A stretch of DNA of 64,000 nucleotides from TMED14 sp963925545 (GTDB lineage Bacteria; Bacteroidota; Bacteroidia; Flavobacteriales; Schleiferiaceae). Where the stretch lies: positions 47,426-111,425 of the forward strand of contig CAWUSA010000014.1 of assembly GCA_963925545.1 (NCBI GenBank). Direction: 5' to 3'. The notes below the pieces were generated by a model. The model had not been told where the DNA came from. It saw only the letters and a list, made by a program, of their open reading frames with translations, and made no database searches. Below are positions 24,601-32,381 of this stretch, in pieces. The translations under genes and the position numbers were made by a program. Position 1 is the stretch's first letter, and each line of letters begins with the position of its first letter.

Positions 24601-24813
24601 GAAGGTCAAGCCATGGTTGACGGTCTTCCACACGCCGCCAGAGGCGGTTGCCACAAACCATACATCATGGTTGTTGGGGTCCACGGCCATGTCAGCCACC
24701 CGACCAGAGGTGGTTGCTGGTCCCAAAGAGCGAAAACTGAGTGCAGAATAATCTTGTGCATGGATGCCACCAAAAACAAGCAGAACCAAAAAGGCGGATA
24801 AAAGGTTTTTCAT
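21637..24813 (-). CDS. Large secreted BNR/sortilin-like propeller protein
   Basis: 1058 residues from ATG 24813 (MKNLLSAFLVLLVFGGIHAQ, signal peptide); a GTG two codons upstream is the alternative. Residues ~25-700 hold many Asp-box/BNR repeats (GGVWKTVNHGLTF, KSIDGGASF, KTTDGGESW, LSKDGGENW, SNNRGLTF, WSDDGGSTF, STDRGNNW, VSNNQGKSW, VSTDGGKSW), i.e. two stacked beta-propellers as in VPS10/sortilin-like 'glycosyl hydrolase' proteins of Bacteroidota. The C-terminal ~300 residues are a FlgD/Ig-like segment (LLLTISDNNGKPLRRLKT) and a helical tail. Enzyme activity is unproven. No type IX sorting tail is obvious. Confidence 0.85.
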   Translation of the reverse strand: MKNLLSAFLVLLVFGGIHAQDYSALSFRSLGPATTSGRVADMAVDPNNHDVWFVATASGGVWKTVNHGLTFSPLFDNEGSYSIGCVTIDPSNSNTIWVGTGENNNQRSVAYGDGIYKSIDGGASFKNMGLGSSEHIGMIAVHPNNSDIVWAAAYGPLWSSGGDRGIYKTTDGGESWKRVLHVSEHTGFNEVHLDPRNPNILYATAHQRRRHVFTYLSGGPESGLYLSKDGGENWEQLNGGLPSDDKGRLALAIAPSNPDILYLMIEGHGTYRSNNRGLTFSKRNDHNTSGNYYVELVVSPHDADVVYSMDTYMHWSDDGGSTFKRLGEKGKHVDNHVCWIDPLQPLHLIVGSDGGLYETWDHGVNWHYKPNLPITQFYRVTVDNALPFYNIYGGTQDNFSLGGPSRTINDRGIINSDWFVTQTGDGFESQIDPEDPNTIYAQAQYGWLQRYDRLSGEGVAIKPVEGLDEKPYRFNWDAPLLISPHDHNTLYFAANVVFKSTDRGNNWVVISDDLSQQIDRNTLPVMGKLWSVDAVAKHRSTSIYGNIVALNESSVSAGLLYAGTDDGLIHVSHNDGVNWKTMKSFPGIPANTYVNDIKTSLHDANRVYAVFNNHKQGDFAPYILVSNNQGKSWKSIVEGLPERGSVYSLAEDHVDPNLLFAGTEFGLHVSTDGGKSWNALDNGLPTVAVRDIDIQRRENDLVLATFGRGFYVLDDYSALREVSLGVMEKSAHVFDIKDGLLFHEAHPIGYGPPGFMGASYYMADNPPVGVTFTYHIKEAPKSLKAARQSAEKDQGDNITFPTYDDLLSEDRDKDHYLLLTISDNNGKPLRRLKTSYSKGMHRITWDGKVSRQGNPKQGAYFVKEGGYRVQLVAYASGQFDTLTEPASFTVRHLNNLNRSGDPDIIKAFQDRANATNRRFNRLTKTFASQKDRVKQLQAALTHGPSASLTDALKLEGLETSLLNMAIELYGNKTLTKRETEAATSLSNRLSMATWGSYGMRSNPTGTMVKQLDIVTARLPSIENELLEIVQGIDALMRANVDAGGPYLESGLNQSLNLQ

Positions 24814-24819
24814 AGCCAC

Positions 24820-24827
24820 CGAAGTTA
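24820..24827 (-). promoter_or_regulatory. Probable -7 box for the sortilin-like gene (TAACTTCG)
   Basis: Seven of eight bases fit TANNTTTG. It ends 6 nt before the ATG at 24813. A TTGAC lies about 23 bp upstream as a possible -33 element. Confidence 0.5.
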
Positions 24828-24962
24828 GTGACAGAATGTTACTTGGCTGTCAACTTTACGATAGCTTCCTGACTGGGGCATTGAAACGGTGGAGCATGGG
24901 CGTAAACCTAGAGCCAGTCAAAGGTGATTGCCTCACTTATTAATCCAGAATCAGTCCCTTCA

Positions 24963-26408
24963 TCATTCCGAATCAACAATTTCCATTTTATCTTCTGATA
25001 GTCCGACAATGACACTGACTGATGCATCGCCAGTGAGGTTGAGCATGGTGCGGACCATGTCGATGATTCGATCAACGGGGAAAATGATGGCAATCCATGC
25101 GGGGTTTAGCCCCACACTTTCTAAAACAACAATCAACATGATCAATCCTGCACTGGGGACAGAAGCGGCACCGATGCTGGCAAGGGTTGCCGTGAAAATG
25201 ATTGTCACTTGCTGAATGATTGTCAGGTCAATCAAATGAAACTGCGCCATGAATATCACAGCAACACTTTGGTACAGTGCGGTGCCATCCATGTTTATCG
25301 TTGCACCAACGGGCAGCACAAATGACCCCACTTCATCATCAACACCCAAATCATCTCTAACGCAATCCATGGTTACGGGCAAAACGGCGGCAGTTGATGA
25401 GGTAGAAAATGCCAGTATTTGAGCAGGACGTATGCCTTTGGAAAAGTATTTCCAAGCATTGAAGAAGCCAATTTTTGTTTTTCTGTGAATGAGTGCAGCT
25501 ACGATTGCAGGATAAAAAACAAAAATCATTAGAAGCAGTGCGAAAATGGTAACCATCGTATAGGCACCTAAAGCTTTGAATATCTCAATGAGCCTGCTGG
25601 GATCATCGCCAGCCATCTCAGCTAGTGATCCAGCCAGAAGCGCAAACACAAAGATTGGCGCGCCTTTCATGATTATATCAACCATTTTTATAAAAATGTG
25701 AGAACCGCCATCAATGAACCCAACCATGTAAGTGGTTCTTTCTTTTGGTAACGCGACTAAGGTTACCCCGAAAAAAAGAGAGAAAAAGATAATTTGCAGC
25801 ATCAAGCTGCCATTGAAGGATACAAATATGTTTGACGGGACCATGTCAACAAAGAATTGAAGTGGCCCCGTTTTTTTTGATGAGGACGCAGCAGCGGCAG
25901 TAGCAATTTTTTTATTTAACGCTTCATTGCTACGTTGTTCATCTATGGCTTGCCGGGCATCACCCAGGTATGCATTGAATTGAGAATCCTCAGTCAGTCG
26001 GATGTCATCAAAAAACTCAACACCATCGGTTTCATTGACCCAAATCTCATAAGACAACCTATTGATCTGAAGTTGCTCAGAATCAGCTTGATGTCCTGGC
26101 ATAAATGTGTTGGCAAAAAACAACCCAACACAACACGCAATAACTGTGGATGTAATGTAAAGAGCAAGCGTTTTAACCCCCATTCTCCCTAGGGTTGCAG
26201 TGTCGTTCAATCCACTGATTCCAGAAATGATACTGAATAAGACAAGGGGAATAGCAATGAGTTTCAGTAGGCGGATAAATATCTCTCCAATAGGAGCAAT
26301 CCAGTCTATGGTAAAGCTGCTCCATCCCATTGATGAACTAATGAGGGCCCATAAAATGCCCAATATTAATCCGATTATGATTTGAATGGCTAAAGAAGGC
26401 TTCTTCAT
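24963..26408 (-). CDS. Dicarboxylate/amino acid:cation symporter (DAACS family)
   Basis: 481 residues with about eight membrane segments and two re-entrant loops. Family signatures are present: ILAFSTSSTAAVLPVTM (serine-rich HP1), TINMDGTALYQSVAVIFMAQ (NMDGT, sodium and substrate site) and SIGAASVPSAGLIML (HP2). It should import glutamate or C4-dicarboxylates with sodium or protons. A polar insertion of ~90 residues (about 105-185) between early helices is longer than in GltP. The DNA is visibly more AT-rich than in neighbouring housekeeping genes. It stands alone, 260 bp from the next gene. Confidence 0.9.
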   Translation of the reverse strand: MKKPSLAIQIIIGLILGILWALISSSMGWSSFTIDWIAPIGEIFIRLLKLIAIPLVLFSIISGISGLNDTATLGRMGVKTLALYITSTVIACCVGLFFANTFMPGHQADSEQLQINRLSYEIWVNETDGVEFFDDIRLTEDSQFNAYLGDARQAIDEQRSNEALNKKIATAAAASSSKKTGPLQFFVDMVPSNIFVSFNGSLMLQIIFFSLFFGVTLVALPKERTTYMVGFIDGGSHIFIKMVDIIMKGAPIFVFALLAGSLAEMAGDDPSRLIEIFKALGAYTMVTIFALLLMIFVFYPAIVAALIHRKTKIGFFNAWKYFSKGIRPAQILAFSTSSTAAVLPVTMDCVRDDLGVDDEVGSFVLPVGATINMDGTALYQSVAVIFMAQFHLIDLTIIQQVTIIFTATLASIGAASVPSAGLIMLIVVLESVGLNPAWIAIIFPVDRIIDMVRTMLNLTGDASVSVIVGLSEDKMEIVDSE

Positions 26409-26668
26409 CAGGGATGATTCTTAAATGGTTCTATCTTTTGGGCCGTTGCCTTAAGGAAAGGTCAAATATTCACTTTTTTTCTCGCAGTTCAGAGAATTAT
26501 TATTTGTTTGCCATCCAGACGCCTTAGCACAGAGTGATAATCCCCCCAAAAGAAATCAAAATCAGATGTTTGCCAAACACGATTGGCACATCCAATGGCT
26601 ACAATGTGCCGTTAAGAAATATGGTTAAATTCTGAGATTGATCTTCAAAGAGTCTAGACCGATAAGAT
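26409..26668. other. AT-rich intergenic stretch, no gene seen
   Basis: 260 bp between two minus-strand genes. I see no convincing reading frame, RNA gene or terminator hairpin. Short T and A runs are frequent. It probably holds the promoter of the DAACS symporter, but no clean TANNTTTG box could be placed. Confidence 0.5.
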
Positions 26669-27568
26669 TTATATCAAATCATCCAAGGCATGATTCAGCG
26701 CTTGGTATTGGTATTCAAACCCTTCGTTTTTCCAAAAAAGGGACGAACAGCGCGTGCTCATCAAGGCTAGTTCAGCCATAGGTCCCAATACAGAATACAG
26801 TACAAAGGCGGGAATTGAGGGAAGGAAGTAGGGGCGATTTATTTTGCTTGCTAAGACTTGGCTAAATTCTCTGTTTGTAACACTCTCACTTCCAACCCCT
26901 AGAAAAATACCTTGGTATTTGCTGTTCTCTGCTAAGCATAGGAATTGACGTGCTAAATCGGAAATGTGAATCCATGGCATCCATTGTTTTCCGTTACCTA
27001 GAGGGCTCCCAAGTCCTAATTTAAAAAATGGAAGCAATGTGTCTAAAACGCCTCCGCCTTTGCCAAGTACGATTCCAATTCGTAGGCAGCAAACTCTCAT
27101 GCCTAGATTTTCTGATTTAAATATTTCTTGCTCCCATTGGTTTATGACTGTCGCTAAGAACCCATCACCGCCAGGGTCATCTTCGCTGTAAACTTTGTTT
27201 TGATCATTAGGGTATAGACCCACTGCAGAAGCGCATATAAGACTTTTTGGTCGTTGATCTACAGGGAGGGAGGAGATGGCCTCACGCAACACTCTGGTGC
27301 TCTGTATTCGGCTTTCTAGGATCTCTTTTTTATAACGCTTAGTCCATCGTTTAGCAATCGTAGCTCCGGCTAAATGTATGATTGTGTCGACATCTTTTAA
27401 AGCATTCATATCTAGCTCATTTTTCTTTGGATTCCAAAGAAATGTTCTAGGGTCAGAAGACGGTTTAGTGCTCAAGTTGTTGACCTTGTAACCACCTAAT
27501 GATAAGTTCCTCATTATTTCTGAACCGATCATTCCGCTACCGCCTGTCAATAAAAATCGTTTTGTCAT
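26669..27568 (-). CDS. TIGR01777-type NAD(P)-binding oxidoreductase (YfcH-like epimerase)
   Basis: 299 residues. An extended SDR/epimerase-like fold: GGSGMIGSEI near residue 9 is the NAD(P) loop, IIHLAGATIAKRWTKRYKKEIL and SRIQSTRVL are typical of the TIGR01777/SulA-YfcH family, followed by ICASAVGLYP, LRIGIVLGKGGG and WMPWIHISDLA. The C-terminal DUF1731 region (about 240-299) is present. The enzymatic role in this family is unknown. The gene is AT-rich, like the preceding transporter. Confidence 0.88.
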   Translation of the reverse strand: MTKRFLLTGGSGMIGSEIMRNLSLGGYKVNNLSTKPSSDPRTFLWNPKKNELDMNALKDVDTIIHLAGATIAKRWTKRYKKEILESRIQSTRVLREAISSLPVDQRPKSLICASAVGLYPNDQNKVYSEDDPGGDGFLATVINQWEQEIFKSENLGMRVCCLRIGIVLGKGGGVLDTLLPFFKLGLGSPLGNGKQWMPWIHISDLARQFLCLAENSKYQGIFLGVGSESVTNREFSQVLASKINRPYFLPSIPAFVLYSVLGPMAELALMSTRCSSLFWKNEGFEYQYQALNHALDDLI

Positions 27569-27609
27569 TGGGATAATGGCATGAATTCCTCTGATGAGGG
27601 CTATTAAAG

Positions 27610-28980
27610 TTAAACCCTAAAATTTACCCCAATCACCAGTTGGTGCTGCAAGGCATTTACTGTCCAAAGGTCGCTGGTTGTTGGGTTGTAGATGCGTGCC
27701 TGCCGGTAGTTGCTAACCAAGGCCACATGAATGCTAGCTTGATCGCTTCGGTACCCCAACCCAACACTTCCTCTTTGAAACCCTGAGTGGTCTTTGAACT
27801 GTGTGCCGGCATTGCTTTGTTGATAGCCAAAGCGGTAGGCTAGGGGCCCTTTTCGCCATTCCATGCCAACACGAACCCCTTCCACGACGACCAAGTCATC
27901 CAGCAAATCTTGCCCGATGCCAATAGCTGAAATAGGTGAAATGATGGTTTGCTCAGGCAAAGATTTTCGATGGTACTCCACAGCAATAAACCCCTTTGAT
28001 TGGAACTTTTTTGCCAGAGAAAATGCCGCAGAAACACCAGGAAGGGTCTCCCATGTTTGTTTGTCAGTCAGTTCAAATGGGGGGTCATTGTTTGTTGTTC
28101 TAGCCGTCATACGGTACCTGCTATACCAGTCAAGTGAAGCGACGTTGGGCATGGAAATGCGCATCCCTGCTTGCAAGTCTAGCGGCAGTCGAAAAATCAC
28201 ACCTAAGCTGCTTGAAGTGCCACTGATGCTCATGGAATCACTTTGGCTGTAGGTGTAACCAGAGGTGTAGCCACTGAAGCCATCTTCGTCGACGACAAGG
28301 GCTTCAAAGGCAGATGCATTCGAGTAACTCCGACTAAGCCCTAGAGATAGCTGTGGCGTTCTCAGGCTCGCCCCTGCAACCAGACGGTTGCTTTGAAAAC
28401 CCTGCTTAATGCGTGTCACGCGTTGAGAAGGGAGACCTTGAGACAAATCAAAGAACTCATTGTTGTTCTCATCGTACTCTAGCACGTAACCCTGGTAAGC
28501 TGTGTAGGCGCCAAGCAGTCCAGCGGAAAGCAATTCATCGGGCCCATTGATGCCTTGAGAGGCATTGAGCCACTGGTCCACCATGCGTTCAGTAGGGTTA
28601 GTTTCAATGGATTGCCATTGATTGCCGGACCATGAGTCATTTTGAAAAGCAAAGAAACCATTGAGTTGGTACCCTTTAGCTACAGGCATTACATGCACGT
28701 AGGAAATATTGGGGATTTGTATCCTCGTTGGATCCTGGCGTGTCATCAACCCACCTTGCCAATCAATTTGGAGTTCACTTGAACGGTAAGTACCAATACC
28801 TGCGGGGTTGTCAGCTGCTGCGCTGGCATCGTTACCTAGGGCTCCCAAGGCTCCGCCTAGGGCCATGTAGCGCGCACTGCCCATTCCGCCATCACTGGAA
28901 AGCATGTTGTACACAACGGAAGACTGAGCCTGAGCTGCGACACTAAAAGCTATTGCTCCAATAAATAAGACCCTTTTCAT
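27610..28980 (-). CDS. Outer-membrane beta-barrel protein, OmpP1/FadL-like
   Basis: 456 residues with a signal peptide (MKRVLFIGAIAFSVAAQAQ). The segment GSARYMALGGALGALGNDASAAADNPAGIGTYRSSEL (about 33-69) matches the N-terminal plug region of FadL/OmpP1-type transporters, with the NPAG motif. The rest alternates short beta strands, and the C-terminus ends in a strand (HQLVIGVNFRV). It probably admits hydrophobic compounds. Its start overlaps the stop of the upstream lipoprotein gene (ATGA), so the two are one unit next to proS, an arrangement I recall from other Flavobacteriia. Confidence 0.75.
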   Translation of the reverse strand: MKRVLFIGAIAFSVAAQAQSSVVYNMLSSDGGMGSARYMALGGALGALGNDASAAADNPAGIGTYRSSELQIDWQGGLMTRQDPTRIQIPNISYVHVMPVAKGYQLNGFFAFQNDSWSGNQWQSIETNPTERMVDQWLNASQGINGPDELLSAGLLGAYTAYQGYVLEYDENNNEFFDLSQGLPSQRVTRIKQGFQSNRLVAGASLRTPQLSLGLSRSYSNASAFEALVVDEDGFSGYTSGYTYSQSDSMSISGTSSSLGVIFRLPLDLQAGMRISMPNVASLDWYSRYRMTARTTNNDPPFELTDKQTWETLPGVSAAFSLAKKFQSKGFIAVEYHRKSLPEQTIISPISAIGIGQDLLDDLVVVEGVRVGMEWRKGPLAYRFGYQQSNAGTQFKDHSGFQRGSVGLGYRSDQASIHVALVSNYRQARIYNPTTSDLWTVNALQHQLVIGVNFRV

Positions 28981-30020
28981 CGTCTGCTGTTGGATGACGA
29001 CCTGCTGTTGCTGCTGGATGACGATCGGCTGTTGCTGCTCGATGACGATCGGCTGTTGCTGCTCGATGGACGACTGGTAGATTGTGAACTGCGATTGTTC
29101 GATGATCGGTTAGTTGACTGCGATCTCGGTTTACTGGAACGCGTTTGAGTGAATCTATTTTGCGAACTTGTTTGCTTTGGAGATTCTGTCCGCGTAGGTT
29201 TTGAAGATTGGCGTTGATAGCTGTTTGTTGCCTGACTCCGATTAGACTGAGGTCTGGTAGATTGAACTTCTTGGCTACTTTGTTGACTTCGAGGCCTTCT
29301 AGCTTGTATTTCCGCATCGCTGGGTCTGCGAGAGCTGCTGAGCACAGGTGCCCTTGATTCAGAAATAACCTTTTTCCGTCCGCCGTCGGGACGGCTCACG
29401 ACAGGAGCCCTTCGCTTCGTTGTAGGACCTTCTAAGCTTTGGCGCCGAACCCTGCTTGCAGGGCTGTCTACGCTTGTTGAACTTGAGCCAGACCAGCCCC
29501 CGTTATTGTACCCATTGTACCCATTGTACCCATTGTACCCGTAGTTGTTGTACCCGTAGTTGTACCCGTAATTGTAGCCATGGTTGTAACCGTAACCGAA
29601 GTTGTGTCCGTTGTATCCATAGTTCGGGTGTCCGTTGTAGTAGGGGTAATAAGGCCAACACATATAGTTGTTGTGGTGGTTGAACCCTCTGCTGTAGCCC
29701 CGGTTCCAGATGTTTTGACTCCACGGACTGTTGTAGCCGTAGTAAAATGTGGAATAGTGGATGTAACGAGGACGGTACCACTTGCGGTAGGTGGTGGTGG
29801 TGTAGCTGTCTTGCTGGCCAGTGAGCTCACCCTCAGCATCCCCGTAGCCATCTTCATAGCCCTTATCGTAAGCCACCTGTGGATCAGCATTGTCCCAGTC
29901 GCCAGGATAGCTGTCCCAGTTGTAGATGCCTTCGTCGTAGCCAGCGTTCAGTTCATCTTGCGTCATGGCACATGAGCTGGTTAGAATTAGGGTAGTGATG
30001 AGGAGTATATAGCGTTTCAT
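28977..30020 (-). CDS. Repeat-rich lipoprotein (Tyr/Asn/Gly and Ser/Arg low complexity)
   Basis: 347 residues from ATG 30020 (MKRYILLITTLILTSSCAMTQ): a lipoprotein signal with lipobox LTSSC (Cys17). After an acidic part with DEGIY/YDKGYEDGYGDAEG comes a Tyr/Asn/Gly-rich stretch (about 120-195, GYN triplets), then a Pro/Arg/Gln/Ser-rich basic region, and finally SRSSSSSN repeats ending in SRR. No enzymatic domain is visible. The lipid anchor would place it on the outer membrane; the polar repeats suggest a flexible or aggregating surface layer. The function is unknown. Both repeat types are tandem at DNA level. Confidence 0.8.
   Translation of the reverse strand: MKRYILLITTLILTSSCAMTQDELNAGYDEGIYNWDSYPGDWDNADPQVAYDKGYEDGYGDAEGELTGQQDSYTTTTYRKWYRPRYIHYSTFYYGYNSPWSQNIWNRGYSRGFNHHNNYMCWPYYPYYNGHPNYGYNGHNFGYGYNHGYNYGYNYGYNNYGYNGYNGYNGYNNGGWSGSSSTSVDSPASRVRRQSLEGPTTKRRAPVVSRPDGGRKKVISESRAPVLSSSRRPSDAEIQARRPRSQQSSQEVQSTRPQSNRSQATNSYQRQSSKPTRTESPKQTSSQNRFTQTRSSKPRSQSTNRSSNNRSSQSTSRPSSSNSRSSSSSNSRSSSSSNSRSSSNSRR
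28993..29064. repeat. Three tandem 24-bp repeats (Ser/Arg-rich C-terminus)
   Basis: Units start at 28993, 29017 and 29041 with only a few differences. They encode SNSRSSSS-type octapeptides on the minus strand, so a change in unit number would keep the frame. A decayed fourth copy begins at 29065. Confidence 0.88.
29505..29540. repeat. Four perfect tandem 9-bp repeats (GYN codons)
   Basis: ATTGTACCC is repeated four times without change; on the minus strand this is the GGGTACAAT unit coding Gly-Tyr-Asn. Degenerate related units continue to about 29600. A micro/minisatellite of this kind can change length by slippage without a frameshift. Confidence 0.92.
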
Positions 30021-30026
30021 ACTTAG

Positions 30027-30034
30027 TATATTTG
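30027..30034 (+). promoter_or_regulatory. Probable proS promoter -7 box (TATATTTG)
   Basis: An exact TANNTTTG match 40 nt before the proS ATG, in the 54-bp divergent region between proS and the lipoprotein gene. Confidence 0.6.
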
Positions 30035-30074
30035 GCATTCTATATCTAGAGAATACAAAATCCGTACCAACCCC

Positions 30075-31547
30075 ATGGCAAAGCACTTGACCTCCCGTGA
30101 CAAAGACTATTCACAATGGTACAATGACCTCGTTGTGCAAGCCGGACTTGCAGACAGTTCAGCAGTCAGAGGCTGCATGGTGATCAAGCCCCATGGCTAT
30201 GCCATCTGGGAGGCCATGCAAGCAGATTTGGATCGCCGATTCAAGGAAACAGGCCATGAGAACGCCTACTTCCCTTTGTTTATACCTAAGAGCTATTTTT
30301 CCAAGGAAGCGGCTCATGTGGAAGGCTTTGCGAAAGAATGCGCTGTGGTGACCCATTACCGATTGAAAAATGACCCCAATGGTAAAGGGGTGATTGTGGA
30401 TGAATCGGCCAAGCTTGAAGAGGAGTTGATCGTCAGACCCACCTCAGAAACCATCATTTGGGACACCTACAAAAATTGGATTCAGAGTTACCGTGACTTA
30501 CCAATTTTGATCAATCAATGGGCCAATGTGGTACGCTGGGAGATGCGGACACGTTTGTTTTTGCGCACCACAGAGTTCTTGTGGCAAGAGGGTCACACGG
30601 CTCATGCAACAGAGCAAGAAGCCATTGCGGAGGCAGAACAGATGCTGCATGTTTATGGTGATTTTGCTGAAGACATGATGGCCATGCCTGTGCTGCGTGG
30701 CATCAAGTCACCCAATGAGCGATTTGCAGGTGCCATTGAAACCTATTGCATTGAGGCCTTGATGCAGGATGGTAAAGCCCTGCAAGCAGGAACATCGCAT
30801 TTCTTGGGGCAGAATTTTGCCAAAGCATTTGACGTAACCTTCCAAGACAAAGACGGCAAAGTGAAACATGTATGGGCCACCTCATGGGGTGTGAGTACCC
30901 GATTGATGGGTGCATTGGTGATGTCGCATTCAGATGACCAGGGCCTAGTGATCCCGCCCAAGTTGGCTCCAACCCAAATTGTCATCATCCCTATCTACCG
31001 GGGTCCTGAGCAACTGGAAGCCATCTCCTTGGTGGTTGAGCCATTACTTGCTGAGCTTCGCGCTGCAGGTATACGCGTAAAATTTGATGACAGAGACACC
31101 TACAAGCCAGGTTGGAAATTCAATGAATATGAACTCAAGGGTGTGCCTATTCGCATTGCTGTTGGGCCACGTGACTTAGAAAATAAGCAAGTAGAAATTG
31201 CCCGGCGCGATACCTTGACCAAGGAAACCATGCCCATGGAAGGCTTGATTGATCGCATGGTTGGAATGCTGTCTGAGATCCAGAAGGATTTGTTTGATGC
31301 TGCAAAGCGTCGATTAGATGACAGCATCGTGAAAGTGGACAGCTGGTCTGAATTTGAAGTGGCCATCAAAGCTGGCGGTTTCATCTCAGCACATTGGGAT
31401 GGCACAGCAGAGACAGAAGAACGGATCAAGAAGCAAACCAAGGCAACCATCCGTTGCATTCCTTTAAACAATCCACAAGAAAACGGAAGCTGCATCTTAA
31501 CGGGCGAACCATCACCTGAGAGGGTCTTGTTCGCCATAGCCTATTGA
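30075..31547 (+). CDS. proS: Prolyl-tRNA synthetase (short, archaeal/eukaryotic type)
   Basis: 490 residues. A class II synthetase lacking the editing (INS) domain of the long bacterial form. Motif 2 (WEMRTRLFLRTTEFLWQEGHTAHAT, about 155-180) and motif 3 (GALVMSHSDDQGLVIPP) are clear, as is VRPTSETIIW. The anticodon-binding domain follows (about 295-400), then the C-terminal zinc-type domain of the archaeal/eukaryotic class ending in the conserved Tyr (LFAIAY). Here the last domain keeps one Cys in ATIRCIPL and one in GSCILTG. It is divergent from the lipoprotein-FadL unit. Confidence 0.96.
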   Translation: MAKHLTSRDKDYSQWYNDLVVQAGLADSSAVRGCMVIKPHGYAIWEAMQADLDRRFKETGHENAYFPLFIPKSYFSKEAAHVEGFAKECAVVTHYRLKNDPNGKGVIVDESAKLEEELIVRPTSETIIWDTYKNWIQSYRDLPILINQWANVVRWEMRTRLFLRTTEFLWQEGHTAHATEQEAIAEAEQMLHVYGDFAEDMMAMPVLRGIKSPNERFAGAIETYCIEALMQDGKALQAGTSHFLGQNFAKAFDVTFQDKDGKVKHVWATSWGVSTRLMGALVMSHSDDQGLVIPPKLAPTQIVIIPIYRGPEQLEAISLVVEPLLAELRAAGIRVKFDDRDTYKPGWKFNEYELKGVPIRIAVGPRDLENKQVEIARRDTLTKETMPMEGLIDRMVGMLSEIQKDLFDAAKRRLDDSIVKVDSWSEFEVAIKAGGFISAHWDGTAETEERIKKQTKATIRCIPLNNPQENGSCILTGEPSPERVLFAIAY

Positions 31548-31556
31548 TAGAAGGAT

Positions 31557-32204
31557 ATGGAAAAACGAATCATTCAAACCCTTTGCACGAAAGCCAGCAA
31601 CAAACAGCTGGTCCACCGTCAAGCCTTGGCAAGCTTTGAGCTACTGAAAACCGTGCTTAAATTGGTGGCCAAATCGCTCAATGACCAAGTTTGCCGAGTT
31701 GACAAACATGTCGTTGTCGAGTATGTGGAGCGAAGTGAGCATGAAGTAGGCATCACCTTTTCTGGTGATACGTTGATATTTCTCTTTCACAGCAACGCCT
31801 TCAAATTGCCAGATGATCATTTCTTGCTTGCAACACCTTATGTCCGCGAGGATGCCAATCGCAAGTACTATGGCTTGATTCACGCCTACAACTTTCTGTC
31901 AGATTCAATGAAAATGAGGCGCATGAATGACTTAGGCACCTTGCTTAGTCGATTACTCATCAACGGAGAAGGGCATCATTTTGCAGAAGGTGGCACTGGG
32001 TTGTCTATGCCGTTGACTGAAAATGGACTGGATGAAGCCATTCTTAAATCATGGGTTGAACGTTTGATGATTCATGCCATGGACATGGATTTAGTCATCG
32101 CTGATTTCACAGATTTTCGTGAAATAACGGTCATGGAACTGGAGGGGCTCCGCAGTGAACTGCGACTTCAAACAAGTAAACGACTGGGTTTTAGGCCCAG
32201 TTAG
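31557..32204 (+). CDS. Unrecognised cytosolic protein next to proS
   Basis: 215 residues. I do not recognise a family. It has no signal peptide or membrane segment. The N-terminus is helical (ASNKQLVHRQALASFELLKTVL), the middle is strand-like with a hydrophobic core (VGITFSGDTLIFLFHSNAFKL), and the C-terminal part (LMIHAMDMDLVIADFTDFREITVMELEGL) is acidic and helical. The frame is well formed with balanced codon use and starts 9 bp after proS, so it is very probably real and co-transcribed. No catalytic motif can be claimed. Confidence 0.7.
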   Translation: MEKRIIQTLCTKASNKQLVHRQALASFELLKTVLKLVAKSLNDQVCRVDKHVVVEYVERSEHEVGITFSGDTLIFLFHSNAFKLPDDHFLLATPYVREDANRKYYGLIHAYNFLSDSMKMRRMNDLGTLLSRLLINGEGHHFAEGGTGLSMPLTENGLDEAILKSWVERLMIHAMDMDLVIADFTDFREITVMELEGLRSELRLQTSKRLGFRPS

Positions 32205-32269
32205 GCATGGGGGCGAGGGAATCATAGAAAAAAAACCCTGCGTATCATGTTTCAAATGCGATTTCTTAT

Positions 32270-32277
32270 TACATTTG
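32270..32277 (+). promoter_or_regulatory. tRNA-Glu promoter -7 box (TACATTTG)
   Basis: An exact TANNTTTG match ending 15 nt before the mature tRNA. It fits a short 5' leader. Confidence 0.65.
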
Positions 32278-32292
32278 CACTCCTTTAATAGG

Positions 32293-32366
32293 GGCCCGTT
32301 CGTCTAGCGGTTTAGGACATCTCCCTTTCACGGAGAAGATCACGGGTTCGAATCCCGTACGGGTCA
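32293..32366 (+). tRNA. tRNA-Glu (anticodon TTC)
   Basis: A cloverleaf can be drawn by eye. The acceptor stem GGCCCGT pairs with ACGGGTC (one G-U). The D arm contains TCTAGCGGTTTAGGA. The anticodon stem TCTCC/GGAGA holds the loop CTTTCAC with anticodon TTC. The T arm is CGGG-TTCGAAT-CCCG. The 3' CCA is not encoded. rpsT begins 15 bp downstream. Confidence 0.96.
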
Positions 32367-32381
32367 CAAAAATAATATCAC

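Noticed and set aside
29456..29683. Plus-strand open frame reading CTHCTHCTHC
   Set aside because: This is the antisense translation of the perfect 9-bp repeats inside the lipoprotein gene; repeats keep all frames open by chance.
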